Of a DNA stretch of 64,000 nt, positions 18,292 through 26,141 are shown piece by piece (within the stretch, counting starts at the first letter, position 1; every line of letters starts with the position of its first letter). The translations under genes and the position numbers were made by a program. The stretch comes from Thiodiazotropha sp040507035 (GTDB taxonomy: Bacteria; Pseudomonadota; Gammaproteobacteria; Chromatiales; Chromatiaceae): NCBI GenBank assembly GCA_040507035.1, contig JBEVVR010000014.1, forward strand, positions 241,676 through 305,675. Reading direction: 5' to 3'. Under the pieces are notes generated by a model. It ran no database searches. It was given only the letters and a program-made list of their open reading frames with translations, and was not told where the DNA came from.

Positions 18292-19734
18292 ATGAAAATC
18301 CTTGTTACGACGCTGATTGTCGCTACCTTTCTGGTCACATCCGCATGGGGAGAATCCGCGTCCGAGCGGCCGCAAGCAGAAAACGACAACCTGGCGCGGG
18401 TCGGCGACCGGATCATCACTTTTCCTCAGCTGAATACGCAACTCAACAGCACTGCCGTTGTTGGCCTCTCGACCCCTGCACTGGGTACCCCCGAACGCCG
18501 CACAGTGATGCTGACCCTGTTGGACAAGGCGATCAGCCTCAACCTGATCTATCTGGATGCCGTGGCAAAAGGAAAGCTTGAGGATGCCACCTATCAACGG
18601 GAGCTCAAGGAGTACAGCGATGGCATGCTGGCCGGGCTCTATCGTAAAAGATATCTGAAAATGGCTATCACGGTCAGTGAAGAGGAGCTCGCCGATTACG
18701 TCAAGGATCACTTCGCAAAGGGTACCGAGCTGGATGACAAGATGCGCCCGTTGATCGAGGCGAAGGTAAAGAAGAGGAAATACTTGAAGCATAAACAGGG
18801 CATGCGCGCCCATCTGCGAGACGGCATGAATGTACGCATAGCGAACCAGCACCTTGAGATCGAGGATGACAACCTGCGTAGCGATGATCAGGTGATCGCT
18901 GAGTACGCCGGTGTCAAATTGACTTGGGGCGAGGTTAAAAAGAATCTTACTACCTTGAATAACACAATCGATCTCGATACACGTTTGAAGACCCTAAACA
19001 AACTCATAGATAACCGCCTATTGGCGAAACGGGGACGCGACGCAGGATTGGATAGGGATCCCGGTTTTCAATCGGCACTGGCGGAATTCAGCGTGACACG
19101 ACTGGTGAATCTGCACCGTAGTGATTTGATAGCTGGCATGGAGCCGACAGCAGAGGAAATCGATGTCTATTATGCAAAGCAACAACAGCGCATCAGCTTC
19201 AATGAACACCGCAAGTTGCAGATGGTGGTACTGAAGGATGAGAAAACAGCTTTGGAGATCATGGGTAAACTTGAAAAGGGAGAACTTACCATCTACCAGG
19301 CGGCGCGCGACCACTCCATCGATCCGAGGGCGAAGCAGACCCTGGGCGACTTCGGTTGGGTAGAGGAGGGCACCGGATTCCCTGCCTTGGATGAGGAGGC
19401 CTTTGCCCTTGAGATCGGCGAACTGGGCGGCCCGGTGCAGACGCCGGCCGGTTGGCATATTGTACGTGTCACCGACCAGAGGGCCTCGAAATATACCGAT
19501 ATCGAAGACCCCGATACCCGTCAGCAGACCCGTCGGTTGTTACTCAAGGAGCGCCTCAACGACTATGTGGTTGCGCTGCGCAAACAGGACTATCCCGTGG
19601 TTGTCTATGAAGAGAACCTGAATCGCTTGATGCGCGAGGAGGCGCAGTGGATCGCTGCCAAGAGCAGAGAGATGGAGCAGCATCCGGAGCGTGCCCGTAT
19701 CATCCTTGAGGAGATGAAGGCGCTGGTGGAGTAA
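18292..19734 (+). CDS. Periplasmic parvulin-type peptidyl-prolyl isomerase
   Basis: 480-aa exported chaperone or isomerase. ATG 18292 follows GGAGGC and gives a signal peptide ending VTSAWG; a TTG frame 45 nt upstream is rejected. A SurA/PpiC-like N-terminal helical region (about 25-290) is followed by a parvulin domain (about 300-405), recognisable from RISFNEHRKLQMVVL, TLGDFGWVEEGTGFPALDEEAF and GPVQTPAGWHIVRV. The gene lies 147 bp after the nonahaem cytochrome gene on the same strand. Dedicated PpiC-like partners beside large multihaem cytochromes are a recurrent arrangement, so I infer a folding role for the cytochrome. Confidence 0.85.
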   Translation: MKILVTTLIVATFLVTSAWGESASERPQAENDNLARVGDRIITFPQLNTQLNSTAVVGLSTPALGTPERRTVMLTLLDKAISLNLIYLDAVAKGKLEDATYQRELKEYSDGMLAGLYRKRYLKMAITVSEEELADYVKDHFAKGTELDDKMRPLIEAKVKKRKYLKHKQGMRAHLRDGMNVRIANQHLEIEDDNLRSDDQVIAEYAGVKLTWGEVKKNLTTLNNTIDLDTRLKTLNKLIDNRLLAKRGRDAGLDRDPGFQSALAEFSVTRLVNLHRSDLIAGMEPTAEEIDVYYAKQQQRISFNEHRKLQMVVLKDEKTALEIMGKLEKGELTIYQAARDHSIDPRAKQTLGDFGWVEEGTGFPALDEEAFALEIGELGGPVQTPAGWHIVRVTDQRASKYTDIEDPDTRQQTRRLLLKERLNDYVVALRKQDYPVVVYEENLNRLMREEAQWIAAKSREMEQHPERARIILEEMKALVE

Positions 19735-20611
19735 CGGTGCCCCCGGTATTTATACAAATCACCAGGTCCTGATGGCACATGATGCCTTTTTTCAGGATTT
19801 CCTGGACAGCAAAATATCGGCTCCACTTCTCCAGGATATAGGCATAGGTATGGTATGTGGTTTGATAAAATTCGGGTAGCCCCTCAGTGCCGTTGCCAAT
19901 CGTGTAAAAGAATCCGTTTTCGGCCAGCTGGGTGCGAAAGTTATCAGGCGCCTTTGCAAATAGCTCTTCGCCATGGATTGTAAGCAGTAAAATGCCATTC
20001 GGTTTGGTGACCCGTTTTAATTCTTCGAGCCAGGCAAACTGCATATCTTCAGGCAGGTGGGTAAACACGGATATGGAGTAGACCATATCGAAGTAACCAT
20101 CCGCAAAAGGTAAGGGGGGCAACACTTCGTTGGTTACGAATTCTCTCACATGGTGTAATTCGTCTCGACACCAGGATACAGCTTCAGCATCAATATCGGC
20201 GCCATGAAAGATGCTTTGTTTGAAATATCTGGAAAGATGGTTGATGACACGTCCGCAACCACAGCCGAAGTCCAGGACGCGGCTATTTGGTTTTAGCCCG
20301 CCAATTGATTGTATTGTGCTGTAGAGATTGTATGCGAGCAGCCTGCCTGCACTATCAAAACTTACCGGACTCTCGTCCCCATGAACCCTTTTTCGCAGAT
20401 GCTCGGGTGGTGGGGTGACCGGATCGCTTTGTAGTAACAGCTCTTTTATCGATTGCGGTATACCGGGTCGGTCTTCGTTTAAACCGTATGAGATGCAGTG
20501 TTCGAGGCCGGATGCGAAAGCGCCCCATTTAACCGCTGTGGAGACATCGGGATTTTCATTTAAATAGGCTGACTCGTCAAAATCCTTGGATAAAAGCCTT
20601 GCAATGTCCAT
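19700..20611 (-). CDS. Class I SAM-dependent methyltransferase
   Basis: 303 aa. The SAM-binding core is clear: VLDFGCGCGRVINHLSRYF, the acidic GADIDAEAVSW, and DMVYSISVFTHLPEDMQ with NGILLLTIHG. The first 50 residues contain a FDESAYLNENPDV and GLEHCISYGL motif typical of the short repeat found in cell-surface glycan enzymes, which hints at a carbohydrate or lipid substrate. The 3' end overlaps the prolyl isomerase gene on the other strand by 35 bp. The substrate is unknown. Confidence 0.8.
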   Translation of the reverse strand: MDIARLLSKDFDESAYLNENPDVSTAVKWGAFASGLEHCISYGLNEDRPGIPQSIKELLLQSDPVTPPPEHLRKRVHGDESPVSFDSAGRLLAYNLYSTIQSIGGLKPNSRVLDFGCGCGRVINHLSRYFKQSIFHGADIDAEAVSWCRDELHHVREFVTNEVLPPLPFADGYFDMVYSISVFTHLPEDMQFAWLEELKRVTKPNGILLLTIHGEELFAKAPDNFRTQLAENGFFYTIGNGTEGLPEFYQTTYHTYAYILEKWSRYFAVQEILKKGIMCHQDLVICINTGGTVTPPAPSSPQG

Positions 20612-20798
20612 ATTTTCCAGTCCTTTTGGTTTGCGTATACAGCATACTTCATCAAGTGAATACCGGCAACGGAATTACTACCAGCCGTAGCTTGCAAGAT
20701 ACACGCATTGGTGTGTTTTAGTTGAGTTCCTTATGTATTGATGATTTAACGAAATAGGCTAGCGATTAGGGGTTTGGCGGAGCGGGACGAGGATTATG

Positions 20799-21491
20799 CT
20801 ATTCAGCGCAAACAGGCTTTTCTGAAGGCAAGTCCTTCTCAATTGCTCTTGTTGGGGCCGATTCTTCCGCTAGGTAGCTCATAATACTGCCTGCGGTTAG
20901 TTTAAAGATAGGTGAAATGTCCATGCCTACACTCTTCAACCCTTTCGCTGTCCAGCTGTTACAAGTATTCATTAAAAAATAGTCCCCGGCACCCTTATAG
21001 AACTGACTGTTACCGTATATCCCCTTTTTAAGAGCTGTTACCTGATTGTTTTTATCTTTATAAAAGCTTGCGGAAATAAACTGGACAAGCGATTCAAGCT
21101 CATCTTCGCTTAAGCATACTTTAGCGGCTTCGCTATTGTTGAAATATCCCGCTACATTCTCAGGGACTGCTACCGCGTGAACAACTGACTCGGTTGGCCA
21201 AATTATAGCCCTGATTGTTAGTCCTGTGGTGATTTCTTTAGCTTGATAGAATCCTTCATCACCCCAGCCGAATTCGATATTCGGACTGTCTCCAAACCTT
21301 TCTTCAAGCGCTGGGATTGACTTATATATTTCTTCGGAAGGTATTACGAAACCGGTGTGCCAACTGTGACTGACCACATAGATTTCATGGTTTCCTTTTG
21401 CTGAATATTCCGATGAATGATCTACTGCCTGGGGTTTTAAGGAGCACCCAGACAAATAAATTAGGAATAATACAGGTAAAAATTTATACAT
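20799..21491 (-). CDS. DUF2459 (TIGR02117-type) lipoprotein
   Basis: 230 aa. The N-terminus is a lipoprotein signal (FLPVLFLIYLSGC, with lipidated Cys16). The motif YVVSHSWHTGFVIPSEEI and the later FGWGDEGFYQA and LMNTCNSWTAKGLKSVG match the DUF2459 family seen near urease and PHB genes; the conserved His, Cys and Asn residues are reminiscent of NlpC/P60-like enzymes. Function is not established. It stands alone on the minus strand. Confidence 0.7.
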   Translation of the reverse strand: MYKFLPVLFLIYLSGCSLKPQAVDHSSEYSAKGNHEIYVVSHSWHTGFVIPSEEIYKSIPALEERFGDSPNIEFGWGDEGFYQAKEITTGLTIRAIIWPTESVVHAVAVPENVAGYFNNSEAAKVCLSEDELESLVQFISASFYKDKNNQVTALKKGIYGNSQFYKGAGDYFLMNTCNSWTAKGLKSVGMDISPIFKLTAGSIMSYLAEESAPTRAIEKDLPSEKPVCAE

Positions 21492-21630
21492 GCTTCAACT
21501 TTTTAGTGGCGCTAACGTTTGAATCATGGGGCCGAGCTTCTTAGTGATCTTGTGCCGCTTGCTTGACTTGTTATGTGTATGTGATTGATACTTTGTACAC
21601 ATTATTAAATTATACATAGCGAGCCTAGAT

Positions 21631-21825
21631 ATGCGAACAAATATAGAGATAGACGACAAATTAATGGATGACGTTTTGAAAGCTACTGGCCTCAAGACCA
21701 AAAAAGATGCGGTTGAACTTGGACTTAAGACATTGATTAGACTAAATAAACAGGGAAATATAAAGAAACTTCGTGGTAAATTACAATGGACCGGCGACCT
21801 TGATGATATGAGAACCAACTCATGA
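21631..21825 (+). CDS. vapB: VapB-type antitoxin
   Basis: 64-aa antitoxin with the VapB-family ribbon-helix-helix start (MRTNIEIDDKLMDDVLKATG), a KTKKDAVELGLKTLI helix, and a basic/aromatic C-terminal tail (LRGKLQWTGDLDDMR) that normally blocks the toxin active site. It overlaps the following vapC frame by 4 nt (ATGA). The AT-rich composition differs from neighbouring genes, as expected of a mobile addiction module. Confidence 0.85.
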   Translation: MRTNIEIDDKLMDDVLKATGLKTKKDAVELGLKTLIRLNKQGNIKKLRGKLQWTGDLDDMRTNS

Positions 21826-22212
21826 TCGTAGTGGACTCCAGCGTATGGATTGATTTTTTCTGCGGAGCTGATACCTCCGAGGCAGAGAAACTCGACCGCA
21901 CGCTTGGAATGAAGCCCGTAGCCATTGGTGATTTGATTCTGATTGAGGTGCTTCAGGGCTTTAGGCAAGACAAAGACTACAAAGCAGCACGCAGAGTTTT
22001 TTGATGACGTGACTATTTTCGATATGCTCGGTATGCGAATGGCCATAAAGTGCGCTGAGAACTTTAGAGCGCTACGCAAAAAGGGTATTACCGTACGTAA
22101 AACTGCAGATGTGATTATCGCGACATTTTGCATAGACCATAAACTCCCTCTTCTATTTTCAGATAAAGACTTCAAGCCCTTCGTCAAGCACCTCGGTTTA
22201 ACTGAAGCCTGA
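21822..22212 (+). pseudogene. vapC: VapC PIN-domain toxin broken by a frameshift
   Basis: The PIN-domain toxin is split in two frames. Frame one (21822-22004) has VVDSSVWIDFF with catalytic Asp5, and the LIEVLQGF glutamate, ending in RRVF and TGA. The rest continues in the +1 frame from about 22004 (DDVTIFDMLGMRMAI, KTADVIIATF, LLFSDKDF with the remaining acidic residues) to 22212. The break is at a run of six T directly before TGATGA. One extra base is the simplest explanation. A +1 slip at TTT-TGA, as in prfB, could restore the protein, although no upstream Shine-Dalgarno-like stimulator is seen. Sequencing error is also possible. Confidence 0.8.
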
Positions 22213-22487
22213 GATACACATAAAAGTTTCTTATGTGGATGGCACAAATATTATGATATGCCGCCGGAATAAATCTCGTAATACCACACCAAAAGTTCTA
22301 TATAAGTACACAGGAGAGAACACCCTCATGCATCGGCATGCCGTTGGGAAAACAGTGAGCTTTAAAGCGCCCCGGGAATTGCGGACTTCAGCGGGAGAGT
22401 GACCTGCTGATCTGCTTCTGAGCAACGGAGAACCCTCCCGCAGTGTCCGGGCCAGGCGTCTTACTTTAGGCGCTCATTGGCTACCTA
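22213..22487. other. Intergenic region with paired GC-rich hairpin
   Basis: 275 bp between vapC and the SOS cassette. The main structure is GCGGGAG (22391-22397) pairing with CTCCCGC (22435-22441) around a GC-rich loop. No ORF is convincing. It may be the 3' end of the leftward cassette transcript or a small RNA. Confidence 0.35.
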
Positions 22488-22721
22488 TCAGAAGTGCTCC
22501 TCAACGCGTACTGAGTTAAAGCCGATATCCCGCCCGACCTCGGTGGCGTGATCCAGGCTGTGGTACACATGTTCTCGTCCAGAGTGGTCGGTCAACATCA
22601 GGGTTTCACCGTTTACGGTATGCAACAGTAAGTGCCAACCGTCGCCCTGTTCCGAGGGTTCCGTTACCGCCTCACTGAGCCGGCCCGCCTCGAATTCCGC
22701 TTTGGCATGCATCAGATCCAT
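22488..22721 (-). CDS. Small acidic protein of the SOS cassette, unknown function
   Basis: 77 aa, start ATG 22721 preceded by a GGAGGC-type ribosome site. No signal peptide or membrane helix. Contains alternating strand and helix segments (GWHLLLHTVNGETLMLTDH, HVYHSLDHATEVGRDIGF). I do not recognise a family. It follows the SRAP-like gene by 36 nt in the same orientation and shares the cassette's raised GC content, so it probably belongs to the lexA-polymerase unit. Confidence 0.6.
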   Translation of the reverse strand: MDLMHAKAEFEAGRLSEAVTEPSEQGDGWHLLLHTVNGETLMLTDHSGREHVYHSLDHATEVGRDIGFNSVRVEEHF

Positions 22722-22757
22722 AGCGCCTCCCCGGGTAGCATTGTCTCACTATTAATT

Positions 22758-23168
22758 TTAGTCGCTGAGGATGCGCGGCCAACGCTCATAGGCGGCGTCC
22801 TCCATCTCCGGGGTGATGGTGACCACGTAGACGCGACGCTCCTGTTCCCAGCGGGCCACCAGGCCCTGGATCCATTTTCCCGGGGTGACATCGAACCAGT
22901 GGTTGGCGCCCTCCATGTCCACCTCCATGAACTGGCCGACCAGCAGCTTTACCGGAATCGGACGCCAGCGGTCCCAGCGTCCGCCGTAGATGGCGTCGAG
23001 CCTGGCCCAGCCCCCCAGCGGCAGCTTGCCGAGCTGGTGTTTGCGTCGACCCCAGGGCAGCAGGTCGGCGTTGCCGTGCCGGTTTTTCACCGGCAGGCAG
23101 GCACCAGGATTGGGGAATTTGATACGGAACTCCTGGCCGTTGAGGGTGTAGTGGACGGCGGTGCACAT
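22758..23168 (-). CDS. SRAP/YedK-like protein (divergent), Cys at position 2
   Basis: 136 aa from ATG 23168; an ATG two codons earlier exists, but starting here places Cys directly after Met. SRAP proteins (YedK, HMCES) use that Cys2 to form a DNA-protein crosslink with abasic sites. Similar features here are an early PWGRR stretch and the C-terminal RVYVVTITPEM and ERWPRIL, resembling the family's HDRMPVIL end. The conserved catalytic His of that end appears to be Tyr here. The location between a Y-family polymerase and a LexA-type repressor supports a DNA-damage role. Family membership is moderate; it could be a related, unnamed SOS protein. Confidence 0.5.
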   Translation of the reverse strand: MCTAVHYTLNGQEFRIKFPNPGACLPVKNRHGNADLLPWGRRKHQLGKLPLGGWARLDAIYGGRWDRWRPIPVKLLVGQFMEVDMEGANHWFDVTPGKWIQGLVARWEQERRVYVVTITPEMEDAAYERWPRILSD

Positions 23169-23179
23169 TGTCATTTGGT

Positions 23180-23302
23180 GAATTTTGAATTATGAATTTT
23201 GAATTTTGAATTGATGTGTGCGCTTATGCGCACACCCTTTTTAAACAAGCGTGAGCAAAGCGAACACCAGAATTCAAAATTCATAATTCAAAATTCAAAA
23301 TT
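23180..23302 (+). repeat. Palindromic AATTTTGAATT repeat, copy A
   Basis: About 123 bp. The arms are inverted repeats built from AATTTTGAATT units (23180-23212 and about 23270-23302). Inside are a strong hairpin GTGTGCGC-TTAT-GCGCACAC and a GTGAGCAAAGCGAACACC segment. It overlaps the last codons and stop of the polymerase gene and fills the space before the SRAP-like gene. Its orientation is opposite to copies B, D and E. Confidence 0.85.
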
Positions 23303-24556
23303 ATTCATAAGAATGGTTTCCCTGTGCCCAAACGGCTTCCACGCCGGGGCGATGACATTGGGCATCTTCGAGCGGCTGAGCAGGCGCACGGGGGCCAGGG
23401 TGAATTCACCGTAGCGCTGGTTGATACGGTCCATGGCCTGGTTGAGACGGTCCTGGCGCTGGTGCTCCGGCGCCAGGAAGTCGAACTGGTAGTCGGCATG
23501 GCGGGGATCGAGGGCGGTGATCTGTACCTGGTGGCAGCCCTGGCCGGCCCAGTGGTGGTCGAGGAAGTCCTGGCACATGGCGACGATGGTGGGGCCGTGG
23601 TCGGTGGGCGGGTCGCAACGGTATTTGCGGGCGAGATAGCCCGCGTCGATGCGTACTCCGATATAGAAGTGGCTGGCGCGGAAGTGGTGCAGGCGCAGCC
23701 GGGTGGCCACCTTTTCCGCCATGTGTAACAGAAAGGTCTCCACCACCTCCCGCTGGCGGGTGTCGGGGGGCATCACTTTGCCGTGACCGATCGATTTCGG
23801 CGCCTCGACGTCGGTGTGTACCGGCTCGGGATCGAGCCCCTGGGTCATCAGCCAGATGCGCCGTCCCGGATTGCCGAAGCGGCGGCCGATCTCGCCGATG
23901 GGCAGGCGGCGCATGTCGGCGCAGCTGTAGACGCCCCGTTCCGCCAGGTAGCGGCCGATGCCCTTGGCGATGCCGCACAGTTCGGTGACCGGCACCTTGG
24001 CGAGGGTCTGCTGCGCCCTGCCGGGGGGGATGATGGTGAGGCCGTTGGGTTTGTTGAGCTTGGCGGCGTACTTGGCGGTGGTCTTGTCGCCGCTGACCCC
24101 CACCGAGCAGAGCACCCCCCGGGAGGCCTCCAGCACCGTCTGTTTGACCTGTCGGGCGATCCGTTGCGGGGTGCCGAGGAGGCGTTGGCAGTGGGTGATA
24201 TCGAGGAAGGCCTCATCCACGGAGAAGATCTCCATCTCCGGGGTGATGCTCGAGAGCGCCTCCATGATGTGGGTGGAGATCTGGGCATAGCGCTCCGGGT
24301 GGGCCGGCACCTGGATAAATCCGGGGCAGATTCGCTGCGCCTCTTTCAGCCGCATGCCGGTATGCACCCCATAGGCGCGGGCCTCATAGGAACAGGTGAT
24401 GATGCAGGTTCCCTGGGCGCCGTTGGTGATGCCGATGGGGCGTCCCTGCAGCTCCGGGTGGTCGATCTGCTCCACGCTGCAGAAGAAGGCGTTCATGTCC
24501 ACCAGGATCATGGCGCGGGACCAGTGGGTGTGGGGTAGGGTGTCGTCGTAGCGCAT
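23288..24556 (-). CDS. Y-family (DinB/UmuC-type) translesion DNA polymerase
   Basis: 422 aa. The start at ATG 24556 overlaps the lexA stop (TGATG), indicating translational coupling; ATG 24511 is the alternative. Polymerase motifs: LVDMNAFFCSVEQ with metal ligand Asp20, the YEARAYGVHTGM steric-gate region, and FSVDEAFLDI with Asp114 and Glu115. These are followed by helix-hairpin-helix segments (LCGIAKGIGRYL) and a little-finger domain. Length is nearer UmuC than DinB. The protein probably copies damaged DNA under LexA control. Its last residues and stop codon are supplied by repeat copy A. GC content is clearly above that of neighbours, suggesting transfer. Confidence 0.88.
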   Translation of the reverse strand: MRYDDTLPHTHWSRAMILVDMNAFFCSVEQIDHPELQGRPIGITNGAQGTCIITCSYEARAYGVHTGMRLKEAQRICPGFIQVPAHPERYAQISTHIMEALSSITPEMEIFSVDEAFLDITHCQRLLGTPQRIARQVKQTVLEASRGVLCSVGVSGDKTTAKYAAKLNKPNGLTIIPPGRAQQTLAKVPVTELCGIAKGIGRYLAERGVYSCADMRRLPIGEIGRRFGNPGRRIWLMTQGLDPEPVHTDVEAPKSIGHGKVMPPDTRQREVVETFLLHMAEKVATRLRLHHFRASHFYIGVRIDAGYLARKYRCDPPTDHGPTIVAMCQDFLDHHWAGQGCHQVQITALDPRHADYQFDFLAPEHQRQDRLNQAMDRINQRYGEFTLAPVRLLSRSKMPNVIAPAWKPFGHRETILMNNFEF

Positions 24557-25149
24557 CAGTACCGTCTTAGCTGGCACACCAACACTCCCTGAATCCGCAC
24601 CCGCTTTGCCGCATAGATCATCGGGGGGATGTCCGGGTTTTCTGCGATCAGCTTGATACGGCCGCTCTTGAGGCGCCTGAGGCGCTTCAGGGTGGCCTCC
24701 TCGCCGTCGATGAGGGCCACCACGATGGCGCCATCGTCGGCGGTGTCGCAACGCTCGATCACCGCCAGGTCGCCGTCGAGGATGCCGGCGTCGATCATGG
24801 AATCCCCCTTCACCTGCAGGGCGTAGCGGTTGGGGCCGAACAGATCGTTCAGTTCGAGGCGCTCCTGGTTGGCGATGGCCTCGATGGGCTGGCCCGCGGC
24901 GATGCGGCCTAGCAGGGGCAGGCTGGTTTTTGACAGCTCTTCCTCATCGACCATCTCGATACCGCGCTTGCGCCCGGGGATCAGGCGGATGCGTCCTGCA
25001 TCGGCCAGCGCCTGCACGTGGCGGTGGGCGGTTCCTTTGGAGGTGATGCCGATACCTTCGGCAATTTCAATCAATGAGGGGGCGTATCCCCGCCTTTTCA
25101 GATAGCGGCGGATAAAGGCCAGGGTCCGGTCCTGGGTTGGGGTCAGCAT
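24556..25149 (-). CDS. lexA: LexA-type SOS repressor
   Basis: 197 aa from ATG 25149, which has GGAGAA upstream; longer frames run into the repeat. Winged-helix DNA-binding domain (LTPTQDRTLAFIRRYL, then a SKGTAHRHVQAL recognition region), Ala85-Gly86 self-cleavage site (GRIAAGQP), catalytic Ser117 (GDSM) and Lys155 (EATLKRL). It heads the cassette with the polymerase gene. The HTH is somewhat unlike chromosomal LexA of E. coli, so it may be a second, cassette-specific LexA. A consensus CTG-N10-CAG operator is not obvious in the 70 bp upstream. Confidence 0.9.
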   Translation of the reverse strand: MLTPTQDRTLAFIRRYLKRRGYAPSLIEIAEGIGITSKGTAHRHVQALADAGRIRLIPGRKRGIEMVDEEELSKTSLPLLGRIAAGQPIEAIANQERLELNDLFGPNRYALQVKGDSMIDAGILDGDLAVIERCDTADDGAIVVALIDGEEATLKRLRRLKSGRIKLIAENPDIPPMIYAAKRVRIQGVLVCQLRRY

Positions 25150-25222
25150 GTGTGGTTCTCCAAATGTTCCGTTGAGTGACTTAGAGTTTAGAACATTAGA
25201 GAAACTTTTGATAGAGGGGGAT

Positions 25223-25323
25223 GAATTTTGAATTCTGGTGTTCGCTGCGCTCACGTTTATACAAAAAAGGTGTGCGCGCAGCGCACGCATCAATTCAAAA
25301 TTCAAAATTCATAATTCAAAATT
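25223..25323 (-). repeat. Palindromic AATTTTGAATT repeat, copy B
   Basis: About 101 bp upstream of lexA. AATTTTGAATT arms at both ends, a hairpin TGTGCGC-GCA-GCGCACG core and the GGTGTTCGCTGCGCTCACG segment. Same orientation as copies D and E. It lies in the leader or promoter zone of the SOS cassette. Confidence 0.85.
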
Positions 25324-25400
25324 AAGCAAATCTCTTTGTAATTGATCGAGAAATTCTCTATATTTGCATGATAAATAAAAGATATTTTAGGGATGTTGTC

Positions 25401-25757
25401 ATGCCGAACCGGGTTCTGCAGCGCCTGGCGCTGATTCTCGCTATCGTGATGTTGAGTGTGTGGGGAGTTATCCTGATCGTCGATCCCCATCTGATCGTCG
25501 GTTACTTCAGTGCCGAGCCGGTCAATCAGGCCTTCGCCGGTATGATGGGGGCAGCCCTGCTTGGATTGGCCTTTATCTCCCTGGCCGGTGTCACCCGTTG
25601 GATGCAAACGCCGCGGGCATTGGGCATCGCCATGGCCATTTTGGTGGTGGAGACCGCCTACCTGATGCTGGGTTCCGGCCACATGTTGGTGACTATGCCC
25701 ACGACCATAAGTCTGGTGACTGCCGCCGCCGTGGCCTTCTTTCTTCTGGTGGGTTGA
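25401..25757 (+). CDS. Small four-helix membrane protein, unknown function
   Basis: 118 aa from ATG 25401 (AGGGA 9 nt upstream); ATG 25368 is the alternative start. Four hydrophobic segments: LALILAIVMLSVWGVILIV, FAGMMGAALLGLAFISLAGV, ALGIAMAILVVETAYLML and TISLVTAAAVAFFLLVG. This resembles DUF4345-like small membrane proteins, but I cannot assign a family firmly. It is divergent from lexA across repeat copy B. Confidence 0.65.
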   Translation: MPNRVLQRLALILAIVMLSVWGVILIVDPHLIVGYFSAEPVNQAFAGMMGAALLGLAFISLAGVTRWMQTPRALGIAMAILVVETAYLMLGSGHMLVTMPTTISLVTAAAVAFFLLVG

Positions 25758-26141
25758 AGAGGGGTCAGGGGATTCGGAGTGCCTGAAGCTGGCTGTTAGT
25801 GCCAGAGGTCGGCCAAGTTTCCCTATAAAATATACTTTCCCTACGCAAAAAAATATTATATGCCTATTGGTTGCCAGGGGGTATCTCTGTTTTCAGGAAC
25901 GTTGAGCGCTAAATGCGTCAGAGATCACAAAGATAATCATAGGGAATTTGTTGGAATTGGTATATAATTCCCAATTATGCAGTCCGGTTGGGCTGAAAAA
26001 TCTTGGTTTCTTACTACTCTTTAGGTAGGCCAGAGCAAGGATTAAGCTGCGCGAACAGGATTAGCATGTCTGCGCCAAGGAGTTGTCGATCCGCTTGCAA
26101 CTGATTGGTCAAGCATACAAAAAATGTAGCGTGGGGGATCT
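25758..26141. other. Intergenic region
   Basis: 384 bp before the response regulator gene. AT-rich around 25840-25980 with TATAAAATATA and TATATAATTCC stretches that could be promoter elements. No gene, terminator or riboswitch is recognised. Confidence 0.45.

Noticed and set aside
25150..25222. Canonical LexA box before lexA
   Set aside because: No CTG-N10-CAG or GAAC-N4-GTTC palindrome is clear; the TAGAACATTAG stretch is only suggestive.
22300..25330. CRISPR array or DGR suggested by AATTTTGAATT repeats
   Set aside because: Repeats are short, AT-rich and palindromic without unique spacers, and there is no cas gene or reverse transcriptase.
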